A program made the position numbers and the translations under genes. From Hyphomicrobiales bacterium (GTDB lineage Bacteria; Pseudomonadota; Alphaproteobacteria; Rhizobiales; Rhizobiaceae): a stretch of 64,000 bases of DNA. The notes beneath the pieces are model-generated. The model was not told where the DNA came from. It searched no databases and saw only the letters and a list, made by a program, of their open reading frames with translations. Below, piece after piece: positions 27,973 through 37,498 of this stretch; position 1 is the first letter of the stretch, and each line of letters opens with the position of its first letter. The stretch is taken from assembly GCA_017305925.1 (NCBI GenBank), contig JAFKJW010000180.1, forward strand, positions 1 to 64,000, given 5' to 3'.

Positions 27973-28368
27973 GTGAATGAACAAGCCATCTCAATTCTCG
28001 TCGTCGACGACGAGCCGCTCCTGCGGATTTTTGCCGTCGATTTCCTGACGGATGCCGGCTTCATGGTCTATGAGGCCAGCAACGCCGACGAGGCCGTGGA
28101 GGTGCTCGGGTCCCGGCCCGACATCTTCGCCGTCTTCACCGACATCCAAATGCCCGGTTCTCTGGACGGCATCGGCTTGGCCCGACGCATCAAGGAAAGC
28201 TGGCCAGGGGTCTTCGTCATCGTCACGTCCGGCCAGCAGGCACCGCAGGATGGCGAGCTTTCGGACGACGTGCCGTTCCTCACCAAGCCGTATTTGCCCG
28301 AAACGGTCGCCGCCATGATCCGGCAAAAGCTCAGCCCGCAAATAGTTGACGTTCCGGTGCCAGAATAG
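27973..28368 (+). CDS. Single-domain response regulator
   Basis: 131 residues from GTG 27973, with GGGGGA seven bases upstream; the frame extends further upstream without a good start. Acidic pocket VVDDEP, phospho-acceptor Asp in AVFTDIQMPG, switch Thr in VIVTSGQ and Lys in LTKPY are all present. No output domain, so it acts by protein contact or as a phosphate shuttle. Divergent from the hybrid kinase at 24651. Confidence 0.9.
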   Translation: MNEQAISILVVDDEPLLRIFAVDFLTDAGFMVYEASNADEAVEVLGSRPDIFAVFTDIQMPGSLDGIGLARRIKESWPGVFVIVTSGQQAPQDGELSDDVPFLTKPYLPETVAAMIRQKLSPQIVDVPVPE

Positions 28369-28580
28369 GTCGATCGCGAGGCGCGACCGAGGAAGCGAAC
28401 CGACATCCAGCAGGAAAATTCCCCCGCACGATGCGGAAGGGTTCTCTCGACGAATGAACCGCGGCCTTCTATAGCGCTACCGCATTGCCTCGGGCTTTCT
28501 TATTTCGGTTTGTCACAACGATGGCGCCACAGGCCTGCTTTCCGCTTTGGCTGCCGAACTTCGTCCGTAGCGAGTAGTGA

Positions 28581-31500
28581 ATGACATCGAGCCGCTCTAC
28601 CGATTTTTCCAAGCGTACCCTCGGCCTCGACCCGCCCGTCGCGTTCGGTCTGGCGGCCGCGCTGATTTTCTTCCTGATCAGCGGCGCGATCGCCTATCTC
28701 AATCTGCAGAACCTGCGCGAGGGAAACCGAAGCGTCACGCATTCCCACGACGTCATCGTGGCTCTCGACAAACTGCTGTCGAACGCCCAGGACGCGGAAA
28801 CAGGCCAACGCGGATTTCTGCTCACGAACGACGATAGATATCTGGGTCCTTACAATGAGGCCGTCCGGGCAATCCCCGCGAAGCTGGACGAGATAGCCGA
28901 GCTGACTTCGGACAATCCGGCGCAGCAGGCGAGGGTCGCGGAACTTCGGCGCCGTGTCGAGGCCAAGCTTTCCGAACTCAGGGAAACCATAGACCTTCGG
29001 CGCGCGCAGGGCCTTGAGGCGGCCCTGGCGGTCGTCAATTCGGATCGCGGAAAAGCTGCGATGGACGCTCTTCGCGCGCAGCTCGCGACGATGGCCGGGG
29101 AGGAGGCGAAGCTGCGCGCCCAGCGGCTCGTCGAAATGGACAGTTCCCAGAAGACCGCCCTTGTCACCAGTTTCCTTTCCGGACTGCTGGGCATCCTGCT
29201 GACGGCCGCGATCGGCTTCTTGATGCGCCGGGCGACGCTGGCGCGCCGGCGGGAGGAATGGCTGCAATCTGGCCAGGTCGGCCTGGCTGCCGCCATGATG
29301 GGTGATCAGCCTATCGAACGGCTTGGCAACAGCGTCCTCGAATTCCTGGCGCGTTACGCGGGCGCCGTGGCAGGAGCGCTTTTCGTCGGCGACGGCGAGA
29401 TCTATCGGCGCGCGTCGACCTACGGCGTCCCCGAAGGCGCGAACGTTCTCGAACGGTTCAAGCTCAGGGAGGGCCTTCTGGGCCAGGCCGCTGCGGAACG
29501 CCGGTCCATGCTGGTCGGCGAGGTTCCGGAAGGATACCTCGCCTTCGGCTCGGCTCTGGGCCATGACAAGCCGCGCCATCTGGCGATTTTCCCCGCGGGG
29601 GTTGACGAAGCCGTCAACTCGGTCGTCGAGCTCGGTTTCCTTCGGCCCGTCGACGACAGGGTGATCGCGCTGCTTGAGGCTGCGGCCGGAGCGATCGGTC
29701 TCTCTGTTCGGTCGGCCAGATACCGCGAGGAGTTGCAGAACCTCCTAGAGGAAACGCAACGTCAATCCGAGGAGTTGCAGACGCAGAGCGAGGAACTGCG
29801 CGTGTCCAACGAGGAGCTCGAGGAACAAGGCCGGGCGCTCAAGGAGTCGCAGGCCAGGCTTGAACAGCAACAGGTCGAGTTGGAGCAGACGAACTCGCAA
29901 CTCGAGGAGCAGACGCAGCAGCTGGAGTCCCAGCGCGACGATCTCGAGCGGGTGAACGCATCGGTTCAACTGAAAGCGCGTGAACTGGAGCAGGCCAGCC
30001 GCTACAAGTCGGACTTCCTCGCCAACATGTCACACGAATTGCGCACGCCGCTCAACTCGTCGCTCATCCTCGCCAAGCTGCTCGCCGACAACCCGGACGA
30101 CAACCTCACGGCCGAGCAGGTGAAATACGCGCAGACGATCCAGTCCTCCGGCAACGACCTGCTGAACCTGATCAACGACATTCTCGATCTCTCCAAGATC
30201 GAGGCCGGCCACGTCGAGATCCGGCCGGAGTCGGTCGCCGTCGAGCGGCTGGCTGGCAATCTCGGACAGCTCTTCCAGCCCGTCGCCGCCGAGAAGACGC
30301 TGGACTTCCGGATAGATATCTCGAAAGACATTCCGCGGACGATCGAGACGGACCCCCAGCGGCTGGAACAGGTCCTCAAGAACCTGCTGTCGAACGCCTT
30401 CAAGTTCACGGAAGCCGGAGAAGTGAAACTGTCGATCCGCAAGGGTGCCGATGGCCAGATCGCCTTCGCGGTATCAGACACCGGCATCGGCATCGCCGAA
30501 GAGCAGCGGCAGCGGGTATTCGAAGCCTTCCACCAGGCCGACGGCACGATCAGCCGGAAATACGGCGGCACGGGTCTCGGCCTGTCGATCTCACGGCAGC
30601 TTGCACGCCTTCTGGGCGGCACCATCGACCTCGAAAGTCAGCCAGGTCGGGGCAGCACGTTCACGGTTACCATCCCCGCGGTTTACGACCCGTCCAAGGT
30701 TCCGTCGCGGGACGCTCTGACGGTCCCCCCGATCAACGGCGCGGCTTCACGGACAGAGCCGCCCCGCGCCCCGCCGGTCATGGTCCCCCACAAGATCGAG
30801 GACGACCGCGCCGCGCCGTCCGACGAAAGACGCATCCTGCTCGTCATCGAGGACGACGACACCTTCGCGGCGATCCTGCGCGACCTGTCGCGCGAGATGG
30901 GATTCCGCTCTCTCGTCGCCGCCACCGCCGAAGAGGCCCTCAACCTCGCGAAGGCCTGCATGCCAAGCGCGATAGTGCGCGACGTCGGCCTGCCCGACGA
31001 GTCGGGGCTTTCTGTGCTCGACCGCCTGAAGCGCGACGTCCGGACGCGCCACATTCCCATTCACGTAGTCTCCGCAGGCGACTATGCCGAAACGGCGTTT
31101 TCGCTGGGCGCCGTCGGATACGAGCTCAAGCCGGTCAAGCGCGAGCAGCTCGTCGAGGTGCTTGAAAAGCTCGAGGCCCGACTGTCGCAGCGTATGCACA
31201 GGGTCCTTATCGTCGAGGACGATCTGGTGCAGCGCGAAGCCGTTGCGAAACTGCTTTCGTCCCACGACGTCCAAACCGTGACCGCCGGCACCGCCGCCGA
31301 ATGTCTCAAGCTGCTGAAGGAGGAGACGTTCGACTGCATGGTGCTCGACCTGTCGCTGCCGGACGCATCCGGCTATTCGTTGCTCGAGACGCTCAGCCAG
31401 GAGAGCGCCTATTCGTTCCCGCCCGTGATCGTCTATACGGGCCGGGAGCTTGCCGACGACGACGAGCAGCGCCTGCGTCGCTACTCGAAGTCTATCATCA

Positions 31501-32015
31501 TCAAGGGTGCGAAATCGCCGGAGAGGCTTCTCGACGAGGTGAGCCTGTTCCTTCATCAGGTGATATCCGAGCTGCCCGCCGAGCAGCAGAAGATGATCCG
31601 CAAGGCGCGCCACCGGGACGCGTTGCTGGAGGGCAGGCGCATCCTGGTGGTCGAGGACGACGTCCGCAACGTCTACGCCCTGACCAATATCCTCGAGCCG
31701 CGGGGCGCGATCGTCGAGATCGCCCGCAACGGCAAGGAAGCCCTGAATGCCCTCGAAAGGGCCGCAAGCAAGCCCGAACTGGCCATCGACCTCGTCCTTA
31801 TGGACGTGATGATGCCGGTGATGGACGGTCTGACGGCTACGAGCGAAATCCGCAAGAATCCGGAATGGAAGAAACTGCCGATCATTGCGCTGACCGCCAA
31901 GGCGATGCCGGACGACCAGAAGCGATGCATCGACGCGGGCGCCAACGACTATATGGCCAAGCCGCTGGATGTCGAGAAGCTCCTGTCCCTCGTGCGCGTG
32001 TGGATGCCGAAGTGA
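28581..32015 (+). CDS. Membrane hybrid histidine kinase: CHASE3-GAF-HisKA-HATPase-REC-REC-REC
   Basis: 1144 residues. A helix at about 22-44, a periplasmic CHASE3-like domain (LLSNAQDAETGQRGFLLT), a second helix at about 190-212, GAF at about 225-375, and a long coiled coil rich in Glu/Gln at about 378-470. The His is near residue 484 in ANMSHELRTPLNS. Three receivers follow: AIVRDVGLPDESG, CMVLDLSLPDASG and LVLMDVMMPVMDG, each with its Asp. The organisation resembles phosphorelay hubs. The CheR gene overlaps its end as GTGA, so both are co-translated. Confidence 0.93.
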   Translation: MTSSRSTDFSKRTLGLDPPVAFGLAAALIFFLISGAIAYLNLQNLREGNRSVTHSHDVIVALDKLLSNAQDAETGQRGFLLTNDDRYLGPYNEAVRAIPAKLDEIAELTSDNPAQQARVAELRRRVEAKLSELRETIDLRRAQGLEAALAVVNSDRGKAAMDALRAQLATMAGEEAKLRAQRLVEMDSSQKTALVTSFLSGLLGILLTAAIGFLMRRATLARRREEWLQSGQVGLAAAMMGDQPIERLGNSVLEFLARYAGAVAGALFVGDGEIYRRASTYGVPEGANVLERFKLREGLLGQAAAERRSMLVGEVPEGYLAFGSALGHDKPRHLAIFPAGVDEAVNSVVELGFLRPVDDRVIALLEAAAGAIGLSVRSARYREELQNLLEETQRQSEELQTQSEELRVSNEELEEQGRALKESQARLEQQQVELEQTNSQLEEQTQQLESQRDDLERVNASVQLKARELEQASRYKSDFLANMSHELRTPLNSSLILAKLLADNPDDNLTAEQVKYAQTIQSSGNDLLNLINDILDLSKIEAGHVEIRPESVAVERLAGNLGQLFQPVAAEKTLDFRIDISKDIPRTIETDPQRLEQVLKNLLSNAFKFTEAGEVKLSIRKGADGQIAFAVSDTGIGIAEEQRQRVFEAFHQADGTISRKYGGTGLGLSISRQLARLLGGTIDLESQPGRGSTFTVTIPAVYDPSKVPSRDALTVPPINGAASRTEPPRAPPVMVPHKIEDDRAAPSDERRILLVIEDDDTFAAILRDLSREMGFRSLVAATAEEALNLAKACMPSAIVRDVGLPDESGLSVLDRLKRDVRTRHIPIHVVSAGDYAETAFSLGAVGYELKPVKREQLVEVLEKLEARLSQRMHRVLIVEDDLVQREAVAKLLSSHDVQTVTAGTAAECLKLLKEETFDCMVLDLSLPDASGYSLLETLSQESAYSFPPVIVYTGRELADDDEQRLRRYSKSIIIKGAKSPERLLDEVSLFLHQVISELPAEQQKMIRKARHRDALLEGRRILVVEDDVRNVYALTNILEPRGAIVEIARNGKEALNALERAASKPELAIDLVLMDVMMPVMDGLTATSEIRKNPEWKKLPIIALTAKAMPDDQKRCIDAGANDYMAKPLDVEKLLSLVRVWMPK

Positions 32016-32851
32016 CGGAAATCCAGCCAGCCGAGAAGGTCGAGGACATCGAGATCCGGCTCCTGCTGGAGGCGCTTTACATCACATACCACTACGATTT
32101 CCGCAACTATTCCATCGCCTCGATAAAGCGGCGGCTGCGCCAGGCGCGCGAGCAAATGGGATTTGCGAACTTCTCCGCATTGCAGGAACGCGTGATGCAC
32201 GAGCCGGACATGCTGCCGCGGCTTCTGCGCTACCTGACGGTTCAGGTCAGCGAGATGTTTCGCGATCCAAGCTATTTCCGGGCCCTTCGCGAAAAGGTCG
32301 TCCCGCACCTGAGGACGTATCCCTCGCTCAAGGTCTGGGTGGCCGGATGCAGCGGCGGCGAAGAGTTGTATTCGCTCGTCATCCTCTTTCGGGAAGAGGG
32401 GCTGGAAGAGCGCACCATCTTCTACGCCACCGACATCAATCAGGAGGCGCTGCACGTCGCCGAAAGCGGGATTTTCGCGCTGGACCGCGTCCGATTGTTC
32501 ACGGAGAACCATCGGAACTCCGGCGGCAAGTCGTCTCTCTCCGACTACTATCAGGCCGCCTATGGCAGGGTGTCGTTCGACAAGACCCTGCGCCGGAACG
32601 TGGTATTCTCCGACCACAGCCTGGTGACGGACGCCGTCTTTGCGGAAATGCACCTGATTTCCTGTCGCAACGTCCTGATCTATTTCAACCGCAGTCTGCA
32701 GGACCGCGCGGTCGGACTCTTCAAGGACTCCCTCGTCCGCAAGGGGTTCCTGGGACTTGGCGCCAAGGAGAGCCTTCGTTTTTCTCGTTACGCCGGAGCG
32801 TTCGACGAGTTCGTGCGGGAAGAAAAGATCTATCAGAAGCGGGGCGCCTGA
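32012..32851 (+). CDS. cheR: CheR-type protein-glutamate methyltransferase
   Basis: 279 residues from GTG 32012, which overlaps the kinase stop as GTGA. The N-terminal helical domain is followed by the SAM-binding motif VWVAGCSGGEELYSLVI, a conserved Asp in FYATDIN, and CRNVLIYFNRSLQ. CheR transfers methyl groups from SAM to glutamates of chemoreceptors or receptor-like partners. No chemoreceptor gene is in the window, so the target may be the neighbouring kinase; that is inference. Confidence 0.9.
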   Translation: MTEIQPAEKVEDIEIRLLLEALYITYHYDFRNYSIASIKRRLRQAREQMGFANFSALQERVMHEPDMLPRLLRYLTVQVSEMFRDPSYFRALREKVVPHLRTYPSLKVWVAGCSGGEELYSLVILFREEGLEERTIFYATDINQEALHVAESGIFALDRVRLFTENHRNSGGKSSLSDYYQAAYGRVSFDKTLRRNVVFSDHSLVTDAVFAEMHLISCRNVLIYFNRSLQDRAVGLFKDSLVRKGFLGLGAKESLRFSRYAGAFDEFVREEKIYQKRGA

Positions 32852-33414
32852 TGACGACGAAGGCCGAGGCTGTCGTGGTTGGCGCGTCCGCAGGGGCTCT
32901 GGAGGCGCTTTCCGCCATTCTTCCCGCGCTTCCCAGGGAGTTCAGGCTCCCTGTCATGGTGGTCGTCCACGTGCCGTCCGACAGGCGCAGCGTCCTTGCG
33001 GAGCTCTTTCAGGCAAAATGCAGGGTTCAGGTCCGGGAAGCGGACGACAAGGAACCGATCGCCGGGGGGACGGTGTATTTCGCGCCATCGGACTACCACC
33101 TCCTGGTCGAGCCGGACAAAAGCCTGTCACTCTCCAGCGATGAGCCTGTTCTCTTTTCCCGCCCTTCGATCGATGTTTTGTTCGAAAGCGCCGCCGACGC
33201 TTATGGCGAGGGATTGGTCGCGATCGTCCTCACCGGAGCCAACGAGGACGGCGCGAAAGGCATGCGCGCCGTCCTCGACCTGGGGGGCGTCGCGCTGGTG
33301 CAGGATCCGGATCGCGCCTTCGCGCCCGCGATGCCGCAGGCCGCGATCCGTCTGTGTCCGAGCGCCCGGGTGATGGCTCTCGAGGAAATCGCAATGTACT
33401 TGCAGAAGGTTTGA
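32851..33414 (+). CDS. cheB: Stand-alone CheB methylesterase domain
   Basis: 187 residues; ATG 32851 overlaps the CheR stop as TGATG. It has the CheB catalytic triad regions: Ser in GASAGALEAL, His in VVVHVPSDRRS, Asp in LTGANEDGAKGM. The N-terminal receiver of chemotactic CheB is absent, so phosphorylation control must come from elsewhere. It would remove the methyl groups added by the adjacent CheR. Confidence 0.92.
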   Translation: MTTKAEAVVVGASAGALEALSAILPALPREFRLPVMVVVHVPSDRRSVLAELFQAKCRVQVREADDKEPIAGGTVYFAPSDYHLLVEPDKSLSLSSDEPVLFSRPSIDVLFESAADAYGEGLVAIVLTGANEDGAKGMRAVLDLGGVALVQDPDRAFAPAMPQAAIRLCPSARVMALEEIAMYLQKV

Positions 33415-33422
33415 GATCGACC

Positions 33423-34562
33423 ATGCACCCCGTTCGCTTTCTTCTGGTCGACGATCTCGAGGAGAATCTCCTTTCCCTCGAAGCGTTGTTGCGCCGCGAG
33501 AACCTGGTTTTGCTGAAAGCACGTTCGGGAGACGAGGCCCTTGAGCTTCTTCTTCAACACGACGTGGCCCTGGCGCTGGTCGATGTGCAAATGCCCGGTC
33601 TCAACGGTTTTGAACTGGCCGAACTCATGCGCGGGAACGAGAGGACCAGGCACATTCCGATCATTTTCGTGACCGCCGGCACCGCCGACGGCCAGCGGCG
33701 TTTTCGCGGCTATGAGGCCGGCGCGGTGGATTTCATCCAGAAGCCGATCGAGCCGGATATCCTGCGCAGCAAAGCCGACGTGTTCTTCCAGCTCTACCGC
33801 CAGCGCCAGCAGATCGCCGCGCAACGGGACGAACTGGAGGCGCAGGCCGAAGCCCTCAGGGAGGCCGGCCGCCGCAAGGACGAGTTCCTGCTGACCCTCA
33901 CGCATGATCTGACCTTGCACAAGGACGCCAGAGCGCAGCAGGACGTGCTGCTGCGCGAGATCAACCATCGTATCAAAAACCTGTTCAGCCTGACGTCCGG
34001 GCTGATCTCCCTCAGCGCAAGAAACGCCCGCAGCGTCGAAGAGCTTTCGGCCAACCTGAGATCCCGGCTGAAGGCTCTCGCGGACGCGCACGCCCTCACT
34101 CTTCCGGACCTGAGAGCGGACCAGCTCGCGGAATCGTCGACCACCGTGGCGGCTTTGATGAACGCGATCCTGGCGCCGCACGAGCTCGAGCACGCGCCCA
34201 GGATAACCATAACAGGATCTGATGCGACACTGTCCGGCAACGCGCTGACGTCGTTTGCGTTGCTGATCCACGAACTGACCACCAACGCTGCGAAGTATGG
34301 CGCTCTCGCCACGCCCGAAGGCCGGCTGCTTGTCGACATTTCGACGACTGACGACACCTTGCGGATCGACTGGAAGGAGCAATCGGCGGATCGTCCGACG
34401 GGCAATGGAGATCGTGAGGGTTTCGGCACGGCTCTTGAGAAGGCGGTTCTGACGGGGCTCGGCGGCACCCTCTCCCGGGATTGGAGAGACGAGGGTCTAT
34501 CGCTCGCGCTCGAAATGCCTTTGGCGCGCTTGCTTCCCAAGGGCTCGCAGGCAACTTCTTGA
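33423..34562 (+). CDS. Receiver-HWE/HisKA_2 histidine kinase
   Basis: 379 residues from ATG 33423. A receiver at 1-125 (VDDLEENL, Asp in LALVDVQMPG, Lys in FIQKPIEP), a coiled-coil linker with ELEAQAEALREAGRRKDEFL, then a HisKA_2-type dimerisation motif with the His in LREINHRIKNLFSL and a short ATPase domain (LIHELTTNAAKYGAL; GTALEKAVLTGLGG). The receiver-first order lets it be controlled by the hybrid kinase upstream. Nine bases separate it from the CheB gene. Confidence 0.9.
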   Translation: MHPVRFLLVDDLEENLLSLEALLRRENLVLLKARSGDEALELLLQHDVALALVDVQMPGLNGFELAELMRGNERTRHIPIIFVTAGTADGQRRFRGYEAGAVDFIQKPIEPDILRSKADVFFQLYRQRQQIAAQRDELEAQAEALREAGRRKDEFLLTLTHDLTLHKDARAQQDVLLREINHRIKNLFSLTSGLISLSARNARSVEELSANLRSRLKALADAHALTLPDLRADQLAESSTTVAALMNAILAPHELEHAPRITITGSDATLSGNALTSFALLIHELTTNAAKYGALATPEGRLLVDISTTDDTLRIDWKEQSADRPTGNGDREGFGTALEKAVLTGLGGTLSRDWRDEGLSLALEMPLARLLPKGSQATS

Positions 34563-34586
34563 TCGCAACGGCCAACGTGCGAGGAC

Positions 34587-35591
34587 ATGATGAAAATTGC
34601 GAGCGCAGACTTGTGGACCGTCACTCGTTCTGCGGTCGCGGGATTTTTCGATGACAGCGCGCTCAGCCATGCTGCGGCTATGGCGTTCTACGCTGCAACG
34701 TCATTGGCGCCCATCTTGCTAATCGTGCTGAGTGTCGCCGGCTTCGCCACGGGAAGGGATGCCGCGGAAATCGCGATATCCGCCCAGCTGACGGGCCTGC
34801 TCGGTCCGCAAGGAGCCGACCTCTTGAAGGCAACGGTCGAGAACGCGTCCGCGCACAAGGGAACCATGGCTTCCGTCGTCGCCGTCGTCACCTTGCTCGT
34901 CGGGGCATCCGGGGTCTTCGGCGAGATGCAGTCCACGCTCAACCTCATCTGGAAGGTCCGGCCGCAGAAGGTTTCCCTTTTCAACCTGGCCCGGGCCCGC
35001 GTGGCGAGCCTTGGGCTGGTCGCTTCACTCGGCTTCTTGCTGCTGGTCTCACTGGCAGCCAGCGCGGCGATTTCGGCCGTAGGCGACGTGATGACCGCCA
35101 GACTGCCCTTCGGAGAATTCGTGCTGTCGGCGGCGAACACGTTGGTCTCGCTCGTCCTCGTCGCCTTGCTTTTCGGCGCGATCTTCAAGATCCTTCCGGA
35201 TCGCGCACTCTCATGGCGCGACGTGCGGTTCGGCGCGGCCGTGACCGCGATTCTGTTCACGATCGGCAAATCCCTGATCGGCTGGTACCTGGGAACCAGC
35301 GCGATCGCCTCATCCTATGGCGCCGCCGGCAGTCTCATCGTCCTGCTGCTATGGGTGTTCTATTCCTCGGCGATATTTCTGTTCGGCGCCGAGATCACGC
35401 GCGCTGTCGCCGTCCGGTTCGGAAGTCGCCGCGATTTGATGCCTGTCGAGATCGGAAAGCGACCGTTGGATCTGCCCAGCGCGAAAGGTTCGCCTGCGCG
35501 CCCGTTTGGTGTCGTCGCGCTGATTGCAGGAATTGCATTGCTTGCGACTTGGGCTTCCATCTCTCGACATCGTCCACCCGGAAGAGACTGA
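34587..35591 (+). CDS. YihY/BrkB-family inner-membrane protein
   Basis: 334 residues with about six membrane helices. Family motifs are clear: SHAAAMAFYAATSLAPILL near the start, GASGVFGEMQSTLNLIW, and SYGAAGSLIVLLLWVFYSSA near the end. Function of the family is unsettled (the older ribonuclease BN name is wrong for it). It starts 24 bases after the kinase gene and may be the last gene of that transcript. Confidence 0.9.
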   Translation: MMKIASADLWTVTRSAVAGFFDDSALSHAAAMAFYAATSLAPILLIVLSVAGFATGRDAAEIAISAQLTGLLGPQGADLLKATVENASAHKGTMASVVAVVTLLVGASGVFGEMQSTLNLIWKVRPQKVSLFNLARARVASLGLVASLGFLLLVSLAASAAISAVGDVMTARLPFGEFVLSAANTLVSLVLVALLFGAIFKILPDRALSWRDVRFGAAVTAILFTIGKSLIGWYLGTSAIASSYGAAGSLIVLLLWVFYSSAIFLFGAEITRAVAVRFGSRRDLMPVEIGKRPLDLPSAKGSPARPFGVVALIAGIALLATWASISRHRPPGRD

Positions 35592-35805
35592 CCGGAAGCG
35601 TGGATGGGAACAGGCCCGTTCCATGAAATGTCCCGTCGACAGTCATGGCAAGGCAGACACGCGCTTGCTCTTGAGACAGACTGAAACCTCGGTTGGAATC
35701 TCGTCCGGCGCGCGACTTCCAGTTGAATAGACTGCGGGCGATGAATCGGCCATGTGTTGATCACTCCGCTGGGATTGCTATTGTTATGATCATCGATGCC
35801 GATGT

Positions 35806-36624
35806 TCAGGCCTCCAGCAACGCTTTGAGTTTCGCGAGTTCTATGTCGACCAACGCGATCTGCTCGTCGAAGTAAGCGTCAGTGAAGCTTGGCGGCTGAA
35901 AGAATGTGATCATGAACTCGGCGCCGGAGCCATTGGCGATTACCCGCGCAGGCACCGTCCAGCTTGCCTGTGGATCGACGAAGTCATGATCAAGGATGCC
36001 GTGGCGAGCATCGGCCCGCATCCGCAGGAGAGCCGTCCCATGCGGCGTAACCATGTCCCACCAGTCCGGATCGGCGGAGCGGCTGGTCGCTTTCACATTG
36101 ACAATGGCCCAACTGGGCCAGTTGCCGAGGTCGGCCAGAAAATCAAAGGCCGCCTGCGGGGCGCAGGCAACGCGCACGGTCTTGGTGACCGAGCGGGCAG
36201 TGGTATGACTCGTCCCGGTCCGGGAGCCGGGAAAATGCTCCGTATGCGTCTCGCCGCAGCGGCCATAGTAGAGCACGCGCTCGCCGGTGAGGGAAACAAG
36301 GTAGCCCGCACAACCCGCTCCGGCTACCTTGGCGCAGAAGCCCCTGTAGCTGTAGCCGGCAACCAGCGCCTGTGCCTCGCGCAATGCCTCCTTGATCAAA
36401 GCCGGATCGAAACACTCCGCCACCGGGCTGAGAGTACGCTCAGCCTTCAGTTCGATGGCCTCGCCGTCCGGCATGTAGTAGGTGCGGGTCGAGCGACGGA
36501 GATCGACCGCGTAGCCGTCGAATCCGGCGTTGGTCAGCATCTGCACGCTCTCGGGGAAAGTCATGGTGCCGGATTCCGAGCCCTCAAGCGTGGCGCGAGC
36601 CACATCGTGCCAATTCGCATTCAT
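35806..36624 (-). CDS. DUF1398 (YbcV-like)-SRPBCC fusion protein
   Basis: 272 residues. The first ~130 resemble the DUF1398/YbcV family (GTMTFPESVQMLTNAGFDGY, DLRRSTRTYYMPDGEAIEL, AGCAGYLVSLTGERVLYYGR). Residues about 145-272 resemble a polyketide cyclase/START-like SRPBCC domain (VTKTVRVACAPQAAFDFLAD, GNWPSWAIVNVKA). SRPBCC proteins hold hydrophobic ligands. The gene lies 42 bases downstream of the MarR gene on the same strand, so I infer it is regulated by it and works on or senses a small aromatic or stress compound. Confidence 0.75.
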   Translation of the reverse strand: MNANWHDVARATLEGSESGTMTFPESVQMLTNAGFDGYAVDLRRSTRTYYMPDGEAIELKAERTLSPVAECFDPALIKEALREAQALVAGYSYRGFCAKVAGAGCAGYLVSLTGERVLYYGRCGETHTEHFPGSRTGTSHTTARSVTKTVRVACAPQAAFDFLADLGNWPSWAIVNVKATSRSADPDWWDMVTPHGTALLRMRADARHGILDHDFVDPQASWTVPARVIANGSGAEFMITFFQPPSFTDAYFDEQIALVDIELAKLKALLEA

Positions 36625-36666
36625 GTCGTTGTCCTGTCCTGGTAAAGGTTGAGCGCGTGCCGATCG

Positions 36667-37125
36667 TCAGTCGATGGGCAATGAACTGAGTCCGCGCTTT
36701 TCGACGATCTCTCGCAGGATGCGTTGCAGCGCCGCCCGATCTTTCGCTGCGAGGTGGCTGAAGAACTCGGCGTCGTTGGCATCGGCCAGCGCCGCCAATT
36801 CCGGCACCAGAGCTCTGCCGACAGATGTAAGGGCAAGTGTCTGACCCCGTCCATCGTGCGGATCGGCAGCGCGTACCACCATCGACTTGGCGATCAGGCG
36901 CTCGGCCAGTTTGGAGATGGCGCCCCGCGTCATACCCATGCGCTCGGCGAGGCGGCTCGGCGCGAGAGCCTTCTCGTCCAGCAGCTGGCGCATCAGCACC
37001 CATTCGGCCACCGTGACGCCGTGCGCCTCCACTTTCCGCGCGAATGCCTGGGAAACATGATTGGACACATAGCGCAGCCAATAGCCGATATGGTCGGTCA
37101 GATCGGAAGCGGTGTGGGTCGGCAT
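36667..37125 (-). CDS. MarR-family transcriptional regulator
   Basis: 152 residues with the MarR winged helix (LAPSRLAERMGMTRGAISKLAERLIAKSMV) and the wing DPHDGRGQTLALT. MarR dimers repress operons and leave DNA upon binding small phenolic or oxidising compounds. The double palindromic element at 37139-37184 begins 14 bases upstream of its start, so it almost certainly represses itself and the DUF1398-SRPBCC gene. Confidence 0.92.
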   Translation of the reverse strand: MPTHTASDLTDHIGYWLRYVSNHVSQAFARKVEAHGVTVAEWVLMRQLLDEKALAPSRLAERMGMTRGAISKLAERLIAKSMVVRAADPHDGRGQTLALTSVGRALVPELAALADANDAEFFSHLAAKDRAALQRILREIVEKRGLSSLPID

Positions 37126-37138
37126 CAGTGAAATCCCT

Positions 37139-37184
37139 CTGGTTGACTAGGAAACTACCATAACGAAGTTTCCTAGTCAACCAG
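37139..37184. promoter_or_regulatory. Perfect 18-bp inverted repeat, double MarR operator
   Basis: CTGGTTGACTAGGAAACT at 37139-37156 is matched by AGTTTCCTAGTCAACCAG at 37167-37184 without a mismatch, 10 bases apart. Each arm contains GTT-N2-CTAG-N2-AAC, itself a 14-bp near-palindrome, with CTAG centres 26 bases apart. That fits two MarR dimers side by side on one face of the helix. TTGACT in the arm could be the -35 element. Confidence 0.85.
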
Positions 37185-37498
37185 ATTTCGCTTGCCCAAC
37201 GCGGAGGCTATTTCAGGCTCCTGAAGTCCCACCGTTTACCCGAAAGATGCCAGTGAAAATACAACGGCATAACGGTGCCCAGTTCCATCTGCTCAGGGGC
37301 GGCAATCCGCTTTTGCCGACCACTGAAACAATAAAGAACGTGCTGCTAACCCAGCCGCCGGCGAGTTCGGCACTTCTCTTGAAAGCTACGACTGATCGCC
37401 TCGTTGTGCCGGGGCTGAGGGGCTCATCAATAAAGCTGGTGGGCCAGGGAACATCGACATCGACCCGATGTTAGGGGCGGCACTCAAGAGGAACCGCC
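37185..37498. other. Intergenic region upstream of the glycoconjugate operon
   Basis: No gene is supported. The stretch must carry the promoter of the five-gene plus-strand operon that starts at 37499. The only clear signal is AAGAGGA just before the TTG start. I see no strong hairpin or repeat. Confidence 0.5.
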
